Notes: a model not told the origin generated them from the letters alone. DNA of 64,000 bases from Streptomyces composti (GCF_012034205.1 NZ_JAATEM010000017.1:1-64000), one strand, 5' to 3'. Positions 39,464-53,643 are shown, counted from the stretch's first letter. Numbers and translations: made by a program.

Positions 39464-40468
39464 TCAGATCGCGAGCTGCTGCTCGTTGCGGTTCAGCCAG
39501 CGGCGGTAGAAGGAGGTGAAGACGACCAGGATGGCCAGCAGCAGCATGCCGTAGGCCGCCGACTCGGCGAACTCGCGCGGCTGCTGTCCGAAGCCGAGGT
39601 AGTAGGCCCAGGTCACCAGGATCTGCGCGTCCGGCGCGGTGGTGCCGAACAGCAGGAAGATGATCGCGAACTGGTTGAAGGTCCAGATGATGCCGAGCAG
39701 CACCACGGTGGAGCTGACCGAGCGCAGCCCCGGCAGGGTGACGTTGCGGAAGCGCTGCCAGGCGTTGGCGCCGTCCATCTCGGCCGCCTCGTACAGCGTG
39801 GAGTCGATCGACTGCAGTCCGCCGAGCAGCGAGACCATCATGAACGGCACACCGCACCAGGTGTTGACCATGATCGCGGCGAACCGCTGCCAGAAGGGGT
39901 CCTCCAGCCAGGGCGGGGTGGGCAGGCCGAGGGAGCCGAGGCCGGAGTTGATGATCCCGGTGTCGGCGAGCATGAAGCGCCAGCCGAAGACGGTGACGAA
40001 GGTCGGCACCGCCCAGGGCAGGATGAGGATGAGCCGGTACAGGGTGCGCCCGCGCAGCTTCTGGTTGAGCAGCAGCGCGAGACCGAGACCGATGCCGTAG
40101 TGGAGGGTGACACAGGCCGCGGTCCACACGATCGTCCAGATGAAGTGCGACCAGAAGCGGTCGTAGGCCGTCTCGCCCCACAGGATCTCGGCGTAGTTGT
40201 CCAGGCCGACGAACTTGTAGGTGGCCTCGATCTTGTTGACGCCGATGGTGCGGGCCGAGTTGAGGCTGTCGGCGTCGGTCAGGGTCAGGTAGAAGCCGTA
40301 GGCCAGGGGGTACAGCACGATGACGCCGAGCACGACGACCACCGGCGCGATCATGGCGTAGGCGTACCAGTGCTTGGCGAATGACCGCCTCAGGCGGGTG
40401 ACCGGGCCGGGCCGGGGCGCGCGGTCACCGCGGCTCTTGCCGGTCGCGCGGTCGATGGCGACTGTCAT
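39464..40468 (-). CDS. malF: maltose/maltodextrin ABC transporter permease
   Basis: 334 residues. Six or more membrane helices starting with YAMIAPVVVVLGVIVLYPLAY; EAA loop EAAEMDGANAWQRFRNVTLP. Middle gene of malEFG. It follows malE by 97 nt, and that gap is occupied by a long hairpin. GAAGGTG precedes the ATG. Confidence 0.93.
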   Translation of the reverse strand: MTVAIDRATGKSRGDRAPRPGPVTRLRRSFAKHWYAYAMIAPVVVVLGVIVLYPLAYGFYLTLTDADSLNSARTIGVNKIEATYKFVGLDNYAEILWGETAYDRFWSHFIWTIVWTAACVTLHYGIGLGLALLLNQKLRGRTLYRLILILPWAVPTFVTVFGWRFMLADTGIINSGLGSLGLPTPPWLEDPFWQRFAAIMVNTWCGVPFMMVSLLGGLQSIDSTLYEAAEMDGANAWQRFRNVTLPGLRSVSSTVVLLGIIWTFNQFAIIFLLFGTTAPDAQILVTWAYYLGFGQQPREFAESAAYGMLLLAILVVFTSFYRRWLNRNEQQLAI

Positions 40469-40513
40469 GGTTCGGCACCTTCTGGATGATCAAGGAGTAC
40501 GGCACACCGGCCG

Positions 40514-40558
40514 GTGGCCGCCGGACCTCCCCCTCCCGGGGAGCGGTCCGGCGGCCAC
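40514..40558 (-). terminator. malE-malF intercistronic hairpin
   Basis: 14-bp perfect stem (40514-40527 and 40545-40558, GTGGCCGCCGGACC) with a nested CTCCCC/GGGGAG stem in its loop. Likely protects malE mRNA or cuts read-through so that more binding protein than permease is made. Confidence 0.7.
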
Positions 40559-40565
40559 GCGGGCG

Positions 40566-41837
40566 TCACTTGCTGAAGTCCGGCACCAGCTTGGCGATCG
40601 ACGTCTCGGCGTCGGTCAGCCCCTTGTCCAGGGACTTCTTGCCGCCGGCGATCTGCGGCAGCTCGTCGTCGAGCGGACCCCAGATGGAGCTGTACTCGGG
40701 CAGCGCCGGCCGCGGCTGGGCGGCGGCGAGGACCGTCTGGAAGCCGGCGATGCCCGGGTCGGCCTTGACCTTGTCGGTGTAGGCGTCGTCCCGCGTGGGC
40801 AGCGTGGAGTTCTTCAGCGCGATGGTCTCCTGCGCCTTGGCCGAGGTCATGAAGTTCACGAACTTCAGCGCGGCCTCCTGCTTCTCCTTGGTGGAGCCGG
40901 CGTAGACGGACAGGTTGTGGCCGCCGGTCGGGGCGCCGGCCTCGCCGGTGGAGCCGGCCGGGACGGTGGCGATGCCGAGGTTGTCCTTGTCCTTGAACGC
41001 CGAGCCCTTGTAGAAGTTGGTGATCTCCCACGGGCCCTGGATGATCGCGGCGACCTTGCCGTTGACGAACGCGTCCTGGATGTGCGCGTAGGCCTCGGCG
41101 GTGGTGTCGGCCTTGTGCAGGCCCTTGCCCTTGAACAGGCTCAGCCAGGTGCCGTAGGCCTTCTTGGCCGCGGGCGACTTGACGGTGATCTTCTTGGCGT
41201 CGACGTCGACGGTGTCGGTGCCCTCGCCGTAGAGGAAGGTCTGCGCGTAGTAGCCGGCGGTGGAGCCCCAGTAGCCGTCGACGCCGGTCTTGTCCTTGAT
41301 GGTGGCGGCGGCCTTCTTCAGGTCGTCCCAGGTCTTGGGCGCCTCGACGCCGGCCTTCTCGAACAGCTCCTTGTTGTAGACCAGCGCGAGCGTGTCCGTG
41401 GTGAACGGGACGCCGTAGGTCTTGCCCTCGTACTTGGCCTGCTCGAGCAGGTTGGACTTGAACTTGTCCTGCTCCTTCAGGGCCTCGGTGCCGTCCAGCG
41501 GGAGGAAGTAGCCCTTCTTGGCGAAGGCGGGGGTCCAGCCGACCTCGGAGCGCAGCACGTCGGGGGCGCCCTTGGAACCGGCGGCGGTGTCGAACTTGTT
41601 CTGCGCCTGGTCGAAGGGGACGTTGACGTACTTGACCTTGATGTCCTTGTTGGCGGCCTCGAACTCCTTGACCAGGGCCTTGTACGTCGGCGCCTCGTTG
41701 GTCGCGTTGGAGGTGTCCCACCAGGTGATGGTGACCGGGCCGCCGGCCTTGTCTCCGCTGTCGCCGTCCGAACCGCAGGCCGTCGCCGCGAGGGCGAGGG
41801 ACGCCACCAGCGCGGTGGCCGCTATGCCACGCCGCAT
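40566..41837 (-). CDS. malE: maltose/maltodextrin-binding lipoprotein
   Basis: 423 residues. Lipoprotein signal MRRGIAATALVASLALAATACGSD with Cys21 is described here by its end LAATAC. The mature part is a family-1 extracellular solute-binding protein (VTITWWDTSNATNEAP at the start, VAAIIQGPWEITNFY, TGGHNLSVYAGSTKEKQ). It captures maltodextrins at the membrane surface. AAGGAG precedes the ATG; the frame is open far upstream but is non-coding there. First gene of malEFG, divergent from malR. Confidence 0.94.
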   Translation of the reverse strand: MRRGIAATALVASLALAATACGSDGDSGDKAGGPVTITWWDTSNATNEAPTYKALVKEFEAANKDIKVKYVNVPFDQAQNKFDTAAGSKGAPDVLRSEVGWTPAFAKKGYFLPLDGTEALKEQDKFKSNLLEQAKYEGKTYGVPFTTDTLALVYNKELFEKAGVEAPKTWDDLKKAAATIKDKTGVDGYWGSTAGYYAQTFLYGEGTDTVDVDAKKITVKSPAAKKAYGTWLSLFKGKGLHKADTTAEAYAHIQDAFVNGKVAAIIQGPWEITNFYKGSAFKDKDNLGIATVPAGSTGEAGAPTGGHNLSVYAGSTKEKQEAALKFVNFMTSAKAQETIALKNSTLPTRDDAYTDKVKADPGIAGFQTVLAAAQPRPALPEYSSIWGPLDDELPQIAGGKKSLDKGLTDAETSIAKLVPDFSK

Positions 41838-42003
41838 GAGTTCTCCTTGAGGGTGAAAGCCCGAGTGGAGCAGGAGACGGCCCCGTCTGCCGTCCTGCCG
41901 CTTGCCGACTGCGCCGCTGGGGGACCCACCCCTCGGGTGAGGCCGGGAGTGGGAGGCCGTCGGGCGAGGTGAACGTAACAGCCATGTAAGCGTTCCGAAA
42001 GAC

Positions 42004-42024
42004 CTTGCTGCAAAATTTTGCAAG
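42004..42024 (-). promoter_or_regulatory. MalR operator candidate 1 (malE side)
   Basis: CTTGC-N11-GCAAG with an inner perfect 14-bp palindrome TGCAAAATTTTGCA (42009-42022). CTTGCA-like half-sites are those reported for MalR/Reg1-controlled amylase and mal promoters in Streptomyces. Confidence 0.7.
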
Positions 42025-42110
42025 AAGCCGCGAGAGTTATCCCGCCGTGACCTCCCCTCGACCGCTCCGCGACGTGATTTTCCGGGGCTCAGCAGGGCAT
42101 CGAACCTTTG

Positions 42111-42133
42111 TGCAAGACTCTGCAAGCACTTGC
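42111..42133. promoter_or_regulatory. MalR operator candidate 2 (direct and inverted half-sites)
   Basis: TGCAAG occurs at 42111 and 42121 (10-bp period) and is followed by the inverted CTTGC at 42129, giving GCAAG-CA-CTTGC. Probably controls malR and/or malE. Confidence 0.65.
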
Positions 42134-42289
42134 CATGCGTTTCCGCCCGGTGAATCATCCGTTGCGGAACGGACGCCGACCACCACGTGAGGGACCGCGA
42201 TGAGCCAGCAGCGCACGGCCCGTTCGACGGCGCGCACCAGGCGTCCGTTCGGTGTGCAGCCGGAGGCACGCCAGCTACAGTCAGGTCCT

Positions 42290-43324
42290 GTGACCACACG
42301 GCTTGCCGATATCGCTGCTCAGGCGGGGGTGAGCGAGGCGACCGTCAGCCGGGTCCTGAACGGCAAGCCGGGCGTCGCCGCCACCACCCGCCAGTCCGTG
42401 CTCGCCGCCCTCGACGTCCTGGGCTACGAACGCCCGGTACGGCTCCGCCAGCGCAGCGAGGGCCTGGTGGGCCTGATCACCCCCGAGCTGGAGAACCCGA
42501 TCTTCCCGGCGCTCGCCCAGGTCATCGGCCAGGCGCTGACCCGCCAGGGCTACACCCCGGTCCTGGCCACCCAGACTCCGGGCGGCTCCACCGAGGACGA
42601 GCTCACCGAGATGCTGGTGGACCGCGGCGTGGCCGGCATCATCTACGTCTCGGGCCTGCACGCGGACACCACGGCCGACATGCAGCGCTATGAGCGCCTG
42701 CGCGCCCGGGGCGTGCCCTTCGTGCTGGTCGACGGCTTCTCCCCCGAGGTGCAGGCGCCGTTCATCTCCCCCGACGACCGCGCCGCGATGACGCTGGCGG
42801 TGACCCACCTGGTCTCCCTGGGCCACACCCGGATCGGCCTGGCCCTCGGCCCCAAGCGCTTCGTCCCCGTGCAGCGCAAGATCGAGGGCTTCGTCCGCGC
42901 CATGCAGGACCAGCTGGGCCTGTCCGCGGAGACGGTCGAGACCGAGCTGATCCAGCATTCGCTGTACAGCCTGGAGGGCGGTCAGGCCGCCGCCGCGGCG
43001 CTGATCGAGCGGCACTGCACGGCCGTGGTCTGCGCCAGCGACATGATGGCCCTGGGCGCGATACGCGCGGCCCGCCAGCAGAACCTCGAGGTCCCCGACG
43101 ACATCTCCGTGGTGGGCTTCGACGACTCCCCGCTGATCGCCTTCACCGACCCGCCGCTGACCACCATCCGCAAGCCGGTCCCGGCGATGGGCCAGGCGGC
43201 GGTCCGTACCCTCCTCGAGGAGATCGGCGGAACCCCCGCCCCGCACAGCGAGTTCGTCTTCATGCCGGAGCTGGTGGTCCGCGGCTCGACGGCCTCCGCA
43301 CCCGCGGCCGGCCGCACCTCCTAG
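42290..43324 (+). CDS. malR: LacI family repressor of maltodextrin genes
   Basis: 344 residues. LacI HTH directly at the N-terminus (TRLADIAAQAGVSEATVSRV, hinge LNGKPGVAATTR), then the periplasmic-binding-protein fold (GLVGLITPELENPIFP, VPFVLVDGF, VVGFDDSPLIAFTDPPLTTI). Known as MalR/Reg1 in S. coelicolor and S. lividans. The GTG is chosen because the HTH starts at residue 2, as is usual; an ATG 30 codons upstream has a fair GAGGGA site and cannot be excluded. Divergent from malE. Confidence 0.93.
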   Translation: MTTRLADIAAQAGVSEATVSRVLNGKPGVAATTRQSVLAALDVLGYERPVRLRQRSEGLVGLITPELENPIFPALAQVIGQALTRQGYTPVLATQTPGGSTEDELTEMLVDRGVAGIIYVSGLHADTTADMQRYERLRARGVPFVLVDGFSPEVQAPFISPDDRAAMTLAVTHLVSLGHTRIGLALGPKRFVPVQRKIEGFVRAMQDQLGLSAETVETELIQHSLYSLEGGQAAAAALIERHCTAVVCASDMMALGAIRAARQQNLEVPDDISVVGFDDSPLIAFTDPPLTTIRKPVPAMGQAAVRTLLEEIGGTPAPHSEFVFMPELVVRGSTASAPAAGRTS

Positions 43325-43442
43325 GTGCCTCACCCCGACGTCTCTCCGGGCTCCTCGCCGGTCCCCCCGAGGACAACATGCGGGTCGTCCCCGACCGGAG
43401 GATGATCTGAGAAGGAGGCCTTTTCTGGCAGACTTTGTGCTC

Positions 43443-44390
43443 ATGGGTGACACGACGGTTACCGGACTGAAGGGTCGGCAGCAGGCCGTCTCACACCCCG
43501 TCACGGACCTGTCACCCCGGGCGAGGCGCACTCCGCGCAGGCCCCGCCTCTGGTTCGAGATCCTGCTCATCGCGGTGAGTTACTGGACGTACTCACTGAT
43601 CCGCAACGCGGTACCGGAGCAGCGGTCCGAGGCGCTGCGCAACGCCGACTGGATCTGGCAGCTGGAGCAGACCCTCGGCATCGCCGTCGAGAAGTCGGTC
43701 AACCACGCCGTGAACTCGGTGACTTGGCTGATCGTCGGCATGAACTACTACTACGCCACGCTGCACTTCGTGGTGACCCTCGGTGTCCTGGTGTGGCTGT
43801 TCCGCAGTCACCCGGGTCGCTATGCGGCGACCCGCATGGTTCTGTTCTCCACCACCGCGGCCGCCCTGGCCGGTTACTACCTCTACCCCCTGGCCCCGCC
43901 GCGCCTGATGAACGGTGAGGCGTTCATCGACACCGTGATGGTCCACGAGACCTGGGGCTCCATGGCGTCCGGCGACCTGAAGAACATGTCCAACCAGTAC
44001 GCCGCGATGCCGTCGATGCACATCGGCTGGTCCCTGTGGTGCGGGCTGACGATCTTCGCCCTGACCACCGTCCCCTGGGTCCGCGTGCTCGGCCTGCTCT
44101 ACCCCGCGGCGACCCTGGTGGTCATCGTCGCCACCGCCAACCACTTCTGGCTGGACGCGGTGGGCGGCGTGCTCTGCCTGGCCTTCGGCTATGCCTTCGC
44201 CCGCCTGTGGTACGGCGCGCTCCCCCACCGTCTGCCCCGGCATGTGCCGCCCCGCGGGGCCGCCGGGGCGGCACCCGGGCAGGCGTCCGGCGGCGCCGCG
44301 CGGGACGCCGCTGCCGCGCCTCCTCTGCCCGCCCGGCCCCGCACCGCCCCGGACCAGCAGGCCCCAGAGCGGTCGGCCCCGTCCGTGTGA
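43443..44390 (+). CDS. PAP2-superfamily membrane phosphatase/transferase
   Basis: 315 residues with about six membrane helices. PAP2_3 type: YPLAPPRLM, the SMHIGWSLW motif and ANHFWLDAVGG carry the conserved Arg, His and Asp of the active site (R-P, S-x-H, H-x3-D). Such proteins act on lipid phosphates or as inositol-phosphoceramide synthase-like enzymes. The C-terminal 60 residues are Pro/Ala-rich. A GTG two codons upstream is possible; AAGGAGG is about 20 nt upstream of either. Confidence 0.82.
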   Translation: MGDTTVTGLKGRQQAVSHPVTDLSPRARRTPRRPRLWFEILLIAVSYWTYSLIRNAVPEQRSEALRNADWIWQLEQTLGIAVEKSVNHAVNSVTWLIVGMNYYYATLHFVVTLGVLVWLFRSHPGRYAATRMVLFSTTAAALAGYYLYPLAPPRLMNGEAFIDTVMVHETWGSMASGDLKNMSNQYAAMPSMHIGWSLWCGLTIFALTTVPWVRVLGLLYPAATLVVIVATANHFWLDAVGGVLCLAFGYAFARLWYGALPHRLPRHVPPRGAAGAAPGQASGGAARDAAAAPPLPARPRTAPDQQAPERSAPSV

Positions 44391-44474
44391 CCGGCGCCGC
44401 AGTCCGTCCGGGCGGCGGCGGTCCCGGGATGCGGCGCCCGTGCCACGGCGCGGCGTCCGCCCCTCGGGACTGCG

Positions 44475-49788
<5,314 letters not shown>

Positions 49789-49828
49789 ACGCCGGGCACG
49801 CACGCCCTGACCGGGCGCCCGGGGCGGG

Positions 49829-49861
49829 TGCCGGCCGGGCGCGGGTCTGCGCCGGCCGGCA
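49829..49861. terminator. terminator between convergent monooxygenase and nadE
   Basis: TGCCGGCCGG / CCGGCCGGCA, perfect 10-bp stem with a 13-nt loop. Confidence 0.65.
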
Positions 49862-49882
49862 ACCCCCACGCGCGGATCGCCG

Positions 49883-51649
49883 TCAGACCGCCGGAGGCAC
49901 CCGTTCGCTCCAGCCGCTGGTGATGGGCAGGCGGCGGTCCTTGCCGAAGCCCTTCGGGGAGATCTTCGTGCCCGGCGGGTACTGGCGCCGCTTGTACTCC
50001 GCCCGGTCCACCATCCGCAGCGTCTTCGCCACCAGCTCCGGCTCGAACCCGGCCGCGACGATCTCGTCCGCCCCCTTGTCCTTGTCCACGTACAGCTCGA
50101 GGATCGCGTCCAGGACCGGATAGTCCGGCAGCGAGTCCGTGTCGACCTGCCCCGGCCGCAGCTCCGCACTCGGCGGCTTGGAGATCGAGTTCTCCGGGAT
50201 CGGCGGCGTCTCCCCCCGCTCCACCGCCGCCCGGTTGCGCCACTCGGCCAGCCGGAACACCAGCGTCTTGTACACGTCCTTGATGGGCCCGTACGCCCCC
50301 ACCGAGTCCCCGTACAGCGTCGAATACCCCACCGCCAGCTCGGACTTGTTGCCCGGCGCCAGCACGATGTGGCCCTCCTGGTTGGAGATGGCCATCAGCA
50401 GCACACCCCGCAGCCGCGACTGCAGGTTCTCCTCCGCCAGCCCGGTCAGCTCCAGCGCCCCCATGTACGCATCGAACATCGGCTCGATCGACACGGTCCG
50501 GAAGTTCAGCCCGGTCCGCCGCGCCAGCTCCGCCGCATCGTCCTTGGAGTGCTCGGAGGAGTACTTCGACGGCATGGACACGCCGTAGACGTTCTCGGGC
50601 CCCACCGCGTCACACGCGATCGCGGCCACCAGCGACGAGTCGATACCGCCCGACAGCCCGATCAGCACCGACCGGAACCCGTTCTTCTCCACATACGCCC
50701 GCAGCCCCACGACCAGCGCGGAGTAGACCTCCTCGTCGTCGTCGAGCCGCTGTGCGTACCCACCGGTCCGCTCCGGCTCGTACGCCGGCACCGGCTCCTC
50801 GGAGATCACCACCCGCTCGATCCGCAGCCCGTCGTCCACCACCCCGGTGGGCGCGTCCTCGGCCGCCGCCGGCAGCTCCAGGTCCACCACCAGGCACTCC
50901 TCGGCGAACTGCGGCGCCCGGGCGAGCACGTCGCCCCTCGGGTCCACGACGATGGAGTCCCCGTCGAAGACGAGGTCGTCCTGCCCGCCCGTCATGGCGA
51001 GGTAGGCCGTGGTGACGCCGGCCTCCTGGGCCCGCTTGCGGACCAGTTCGAGCCGCGTGTCGTCCTTGTCCCGCTCGTACGGCGAGGCGTTGACCGACAG
51101 CAGCAGCCCGGCCCGGGCGGAGCGCGCCGCAGGCACCCGGCCGCCGTCCTGCCACAGGTCCTCGCAGATGGCGAGCGCGACATCGACACCGCGCACCCGC
51201 ACCACCGGCATGGTGTCCCCGGGCACGAAGTAGCGGAACTCGTCGAAGACGCCGTAGTTGGGCAGGTGATGCTTGGCGAAGCTGAGGACGACCTCGCCGC
51301 CGTACAGCACGGCTGCCGCGTTCCGCGGCGCTCCCGCCGGCTGCCCGTACTTCGGCTGGGCGGTCTCGCTGCGGTCGAGGTAGCCGACGACGACCGGCAG
51401 CTCGCCGAAGCCCTCGTCGGCGAGGCGCGCGGCGAGCGAGCGCAGGGCGGCGCGGGCGGCCTCCACGAAGGACGACCGGAGGGCCAGGTCCTCCACCGGA
51501 TATCCGGTCAGCGCCATCTCGGGGAACGCCACGAGGTGCGCTCCCTGCTCGGCGGAGCGCCGGGTCCAGCGGACAATCGTTTCGGCGTTGCCGGTGAGGT
51601 CACCGACGCGGGTGTCGATCTGATTCAGGGCGAGGCGAAGTTGAGGCAC
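49883..51649 (-). CDS. nadE: glutamine-dependent NAD+ synthetase
   Basis: 588 residues. N-terminal nitrilase-type glutaminase with FPEMALTGYP (Glu), FAKHHLPNYGVFDE (Lys) and AICEDLWQD (Cys near 161); C-terminal synthetase with GLSGGIDSSLVAAIA near 336 and KSELAVGYSTLYGDSVGAY. Amidates nicotinic acid adenine dinucleotide using glutamine, linking NAD supply to the glutamine economy of this window. The GTG at VPQLRLALNQIDTRVGD is the natural start; ten codons upstream are open. Confidence 0.95.
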   Translation of the reverse strand: MPQLRLALNQIDTRVGDLTGNAETIVRWTRRSAEQGAHLVAFPEMALTGYPVEDLALRSSFVEAARAALRSLAARLADEGFGELPVVVGYLDRSETAQPKYGQPAGAPRNAAAVLYGGEVVLSFAKHHLPNYGVFDEFRYFVPGDTMPVVRVRGVDVALAICEDLWQDGGRVPAARSARAGLLLSVNASPYERDKDDTRLELVRKRAQEAGVTTAYLAMTGGQDDLVFDGDSIVVDPRGDVLARAPQFAEECLVVDLELPAAAEDAPTGVVDDGLRIERVVISEEPVPAYEPERTGGYAQRLDDDEEVYSALVVGLRAYVEKNGFRSVLIGLSGGIDSSLVAAIACDAVGPENVYGVSMPSKYSSEHSKDDAAELARRTGLNFRTVSIEPMFDAYMGALELTGLAEENLQSRLRGVLLMAISNQEGHIVLAPGNKSELAVGYSTLYGDSVGAYGPIKDVYKTLVFRLAEWRNRAAVERGETPPIPENSISKPPSAELRPGQVDTDSLPDYPVLDAILELYVDKDKGADEIVAAGFEPELVAKTLRMVDRAEYKRRQYPPGTKISPKGFGKDRRLPITSGWSERVPPAV

Positions 51650-51773
51650 GCGCCCAGTGTAATCGTCAAAGCGACGCAATACGCGGCGAGCGCCCGCCGG
51701 AGCACCCCCGAGCCGCGCTCACCGCGCCCTCACCCGCACCCGGGCCGCCCGCGCCGGGCCCCGGCCCGGCCTC

Positions 51774-52403
51774 TCACCGCGCCCGAGCCCCCCGGTCCCG
51801 CAGCATCCCGGCCATCAGCTCGATCTCCGACTGCTGCCCCTCCACCATCGTCCGGGCCAGCCGCCTCTCCACCCCGACCGCGCACTTGCTGAGGCACCCC
51901 TGGGCCATGTGCACCCCGCCCTTGTGATGGTCGGTCATCAGCTGCAGGTAGAAGATCTCGGCCTGCTTGCCGTTGAGCTCTCCCAGCCGCTTCATCTCGG
52001 CGTCGGTCGCCATCCCCGGCATCAGCGCCCCGTCGGCGTCCCCACCGGCATCTGCCGTGCCGCCCATGCCCATCCACGTCATCGGCGGGTCCGCCGACAC
52101 CTTCGGCAGCTCCCACAGGTCGAGCCAGCCGAGCAGCATGCCCCGCTGGTTCGCCTGTGTCTGGGCGATGTCGTAGGCGAGCCGCCGCACCTCCTCGTTC
52201 TCCGTCCGGTCCCGGACGATGTACGACATCTCCACCGCCTGCTGGTGGTGCACGGCCATGTCCCGGGCGAACCCGGCGTCCGCCGACTCGGCCGAGGGCG
52301 TGCTCCCGCCGTCCTCGTCCCCCGCGACGGCCGCGTAGCCGAGTGCGCCGCCGCCGACCAGCACCAGCGCCGCGGCGCCCGCGATCACCCCGAAGTGCTT
52401 CAT
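51774..52403 (-). CDS. DUF305 (ferritin-like) exported protein
   Basis: 209 residues. One N-terminal export/anchor helix (FGVIAGAAALVLVGGGALGYAA), then DUF305: FARDMAVHHQQAVEMS and LQLMTDHHKGGVHMAQ with the paired His/Met motifs, thought to bind copper or iron in a four-helix bundle. Two Cys in QGCLSKCAVG. Follows the DUF3105 gene by 13 nt, so the two form an operon. An upstream open stretch of 38 codons is Pro/Arg/Ser-rich and is rejected as coding. Confidence 0.88.
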   Translation of the reverse strand: MKHFGVIAGAAALVLVGGGALGYAAVAGDEDGGSTPSAESADAGFARDMAVHHQQAVEMSYIVRDRTENEEVRRLAYDIAQTQANQRGMLLGWLDLWELPKVSADPPMTWMGMGGTADAGGDADGALMPGMATDAEMKRLGELNGKQAEIFYLQLMTDHHKGGVHMAQGCLSKCAVGVERRLARTMVEGQQSEIELMAGMLRDRGARAR

Positions 52404-52416
52404 GGAGCCGCCTGCC

Positions 52417-53076
52417 TCACTCGGCCAGGCCGCCGGTGCAGGCGGCCCCCGGCTCGGGTGTCTGCTGCCCCTGCACGAACTGCGCGAAGAACGTGTCGAC
52501 GGCCGGATCGTCGGCACCCTTCACCGTCCGCTGGTGCCCCCAGGCGGACAGCATGATCGGGTCCTTCTGCCCGTCGACCGGGCTCATCAGGGTGTACGGG
52601 GTCTTCCTCACCTTGGCGGCCAGGGCGTCGACGTCCTCCTCGGCGGCCTCGGAGTTGTAGGTCACCCACACCGCGCCGTGCTCGAGGGAGTGGACGGCGT
52701 TGGTGTTGTTGATCTCCTTGGTGTAGACGTCGCCGTTGCAGTTCATCCAGACCGGGTGGTGGTCGCCGCCGACCGGGGGCGTCACCGGGTAGCTGACCGA
52801 CTTGGTGACGTGGTTGCGGGCGAGCGTGCCCTCCCACTTCTTCACGCCGTCCTTGCCGGTGACGAACCTGCCCGCGCTCTTGTCGTTCGAGGCGCTGTCC
52901 GAGTCGTCCTTCTGGGAGCGCACCAGGAACACGCCGCCGGCCACGAGCGCGCCGACGACCACCACGGCGGCTCCGATGGTGAGGATCCGCGCACGGCGCT
53001 CACGGGCCTGCTCCGCGCGCCGCATCTCCTCTATGCGTGCCTTGCGTGCCGCGCTGCTCTTCTTGGCGGAGCCCAT
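52417..53076 (-). CDS. DUF3105 membrane-anchored protein
   Basis: 219 residues. Basic N-terminus with coiled-coil tendency (ARKARIEEMRRAEQARERRARI), one membrane helix (ILTIGAAVVVVGALVAGGVFL), and an extracellular DUF3105 domain with YPVTPPVGGDHHPVWMNC, AVHSLEHGAVWVTY and LSAWGHQRTV. The clustered His suggest metal binding. Function unknown. First gene of the DUF3105-DUF305 operon, divergent from nsrR with 123 nt between start codons. Confidence 0.88.
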   Translation of the reverse strand: MGSAKKSSAARKARIEEMRRAEQARERRARILTIGAAVVVVGALVAGGVFLVRSQKDDSDSASNDKSAGRFVTGKDGVKKWEGTLARNHVTKSVSYPVTPPVGGDHHPVWMNCNGDVYTKEINNTNAVHSLEHGAVWVTYNSEAAEEDVDALAAKVRKTPYTLMSPVDGQKDPIMLSAWGHQRTVKGADDPAVDTFFAQFVQGQQTPEPGAACTGGLAE

Positions 53077-53160
53077 GGGTGCGCCCTTCGGGGGTGAGGG
53101 TGGGACGATCGGGTGAGCTGATCGTAATGGGGAAGGTGTGGCCCGTCGTAGGGGGCAAGA

Positions 53161-53183
53161 AATTTGAACCCTGGATGAGCATT
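53161..53183. promoter_or_regulatory. candidate NsrR site in the nsrR/DUF3105 promoter region
   Basis: AATTTGAACCC-T-GGATGAGCATT, an 11-1-11 dyad with 6 of 11 symmetric pairs, ending 16 nt before the nsrR start. It is weaker than the hmpA site and is inferred. Confidence 0.45.
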
Positions 53184-53199
53184 AACCTACGCTCCCGGT

Positions 53200-53643
53200 A
53201 TGCGGCTGCTGCGCTCCACCGACCTGGCCCTGCGCCTGCTGATGCGCCTCGCCGCGACCCCCGACCCGAACCCCACGACCCGTGATGTCGCGGCGGCGAT
53301 GGACGTGCCCTACACCCACGCCGCGAAGGTCGTCGCCGAACTCCAGCACATGGGGCTGCTCACGGCTCGCCGCGGCCGGGGCGGCGGACTCGCCCTGACC
53401 GAGAAGGGCCGCACCGCGTCCGTGGGCAGGCTGGTGCGCGCCTTCGAGGGCGAGGGCGACGTCGTCGACTGCGAGGGCTCCGCCACCGCGGCCGCCTGCC
53501 CCCTCAGCCCCGCCTGCCGTCTCCGCGGTGCGCTCCGCCAGGCCCAGGAGGCCTTCTACGCCTCCCTGGACCCCCTCACCATCACCGACCTCACCACGTC
53601 CCCGACCGGCCCGCTCCTGCTGAGCATCTCGAAACGGCCGTAG
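53200..53643 (+). CDS. nsrR: NsrR-type Rrf2 family nitric-oxide sensing repressor
   Basis: 147 residues. Rrf2 winged helix (TTRDVAAAMDVPYTHAAKVV, ELQHMGLLTARRGRGGGLAL) and a dimer helix carrying three Cys: Cys91, Cys100 and Cys106. In S. coelicolor NsrR the [4Fe-4S] cluster is held by three such Cys plus Asp8 of the partner subunit, and Asp8 is present here (RSTDLALRL). The first Cys gap is longer (C-x8-C-x5-C against C-x5-C-x5-C). NO damages the cluster and frees hmpA-type promoters. hmpA is 1.8 kb downstream, past glnA2. Confidence 0.88.
   Translation: MRLLRSTDLALRLLMRLAATPDPNPTTRDVAAAMDVPYTHAAKVVAELQHMGLLTARRGRGGGLALTEKGRTASVGRLVRAFEGEGDVVDCEGSATAAACPLSPACRLRGALRQAQEAFYASLDPLTITDLTTSPTGPLLLSISKRP

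Larger units (their letters stand above)
41838..42289. other. malE-malR divergent regulatory region
   Basis: 452 nt without a separate gene (part of it could code for a longer MalR N-terminus from an ATG at 42200). The stretch 41990-42150 is clearly AT-richer than its surroundings and contains two groups of MalR-like half-sites. Confidence 0.7.

Noticed and set aside
42200..42289. Upstream ATG giving a 30-residue longer MalR
   Set aside because: Has a fair ribosome site but adds an Arg/Gln-rich stretch before a LacI HTH that normally begins at residue 2; kept only as an alternative.
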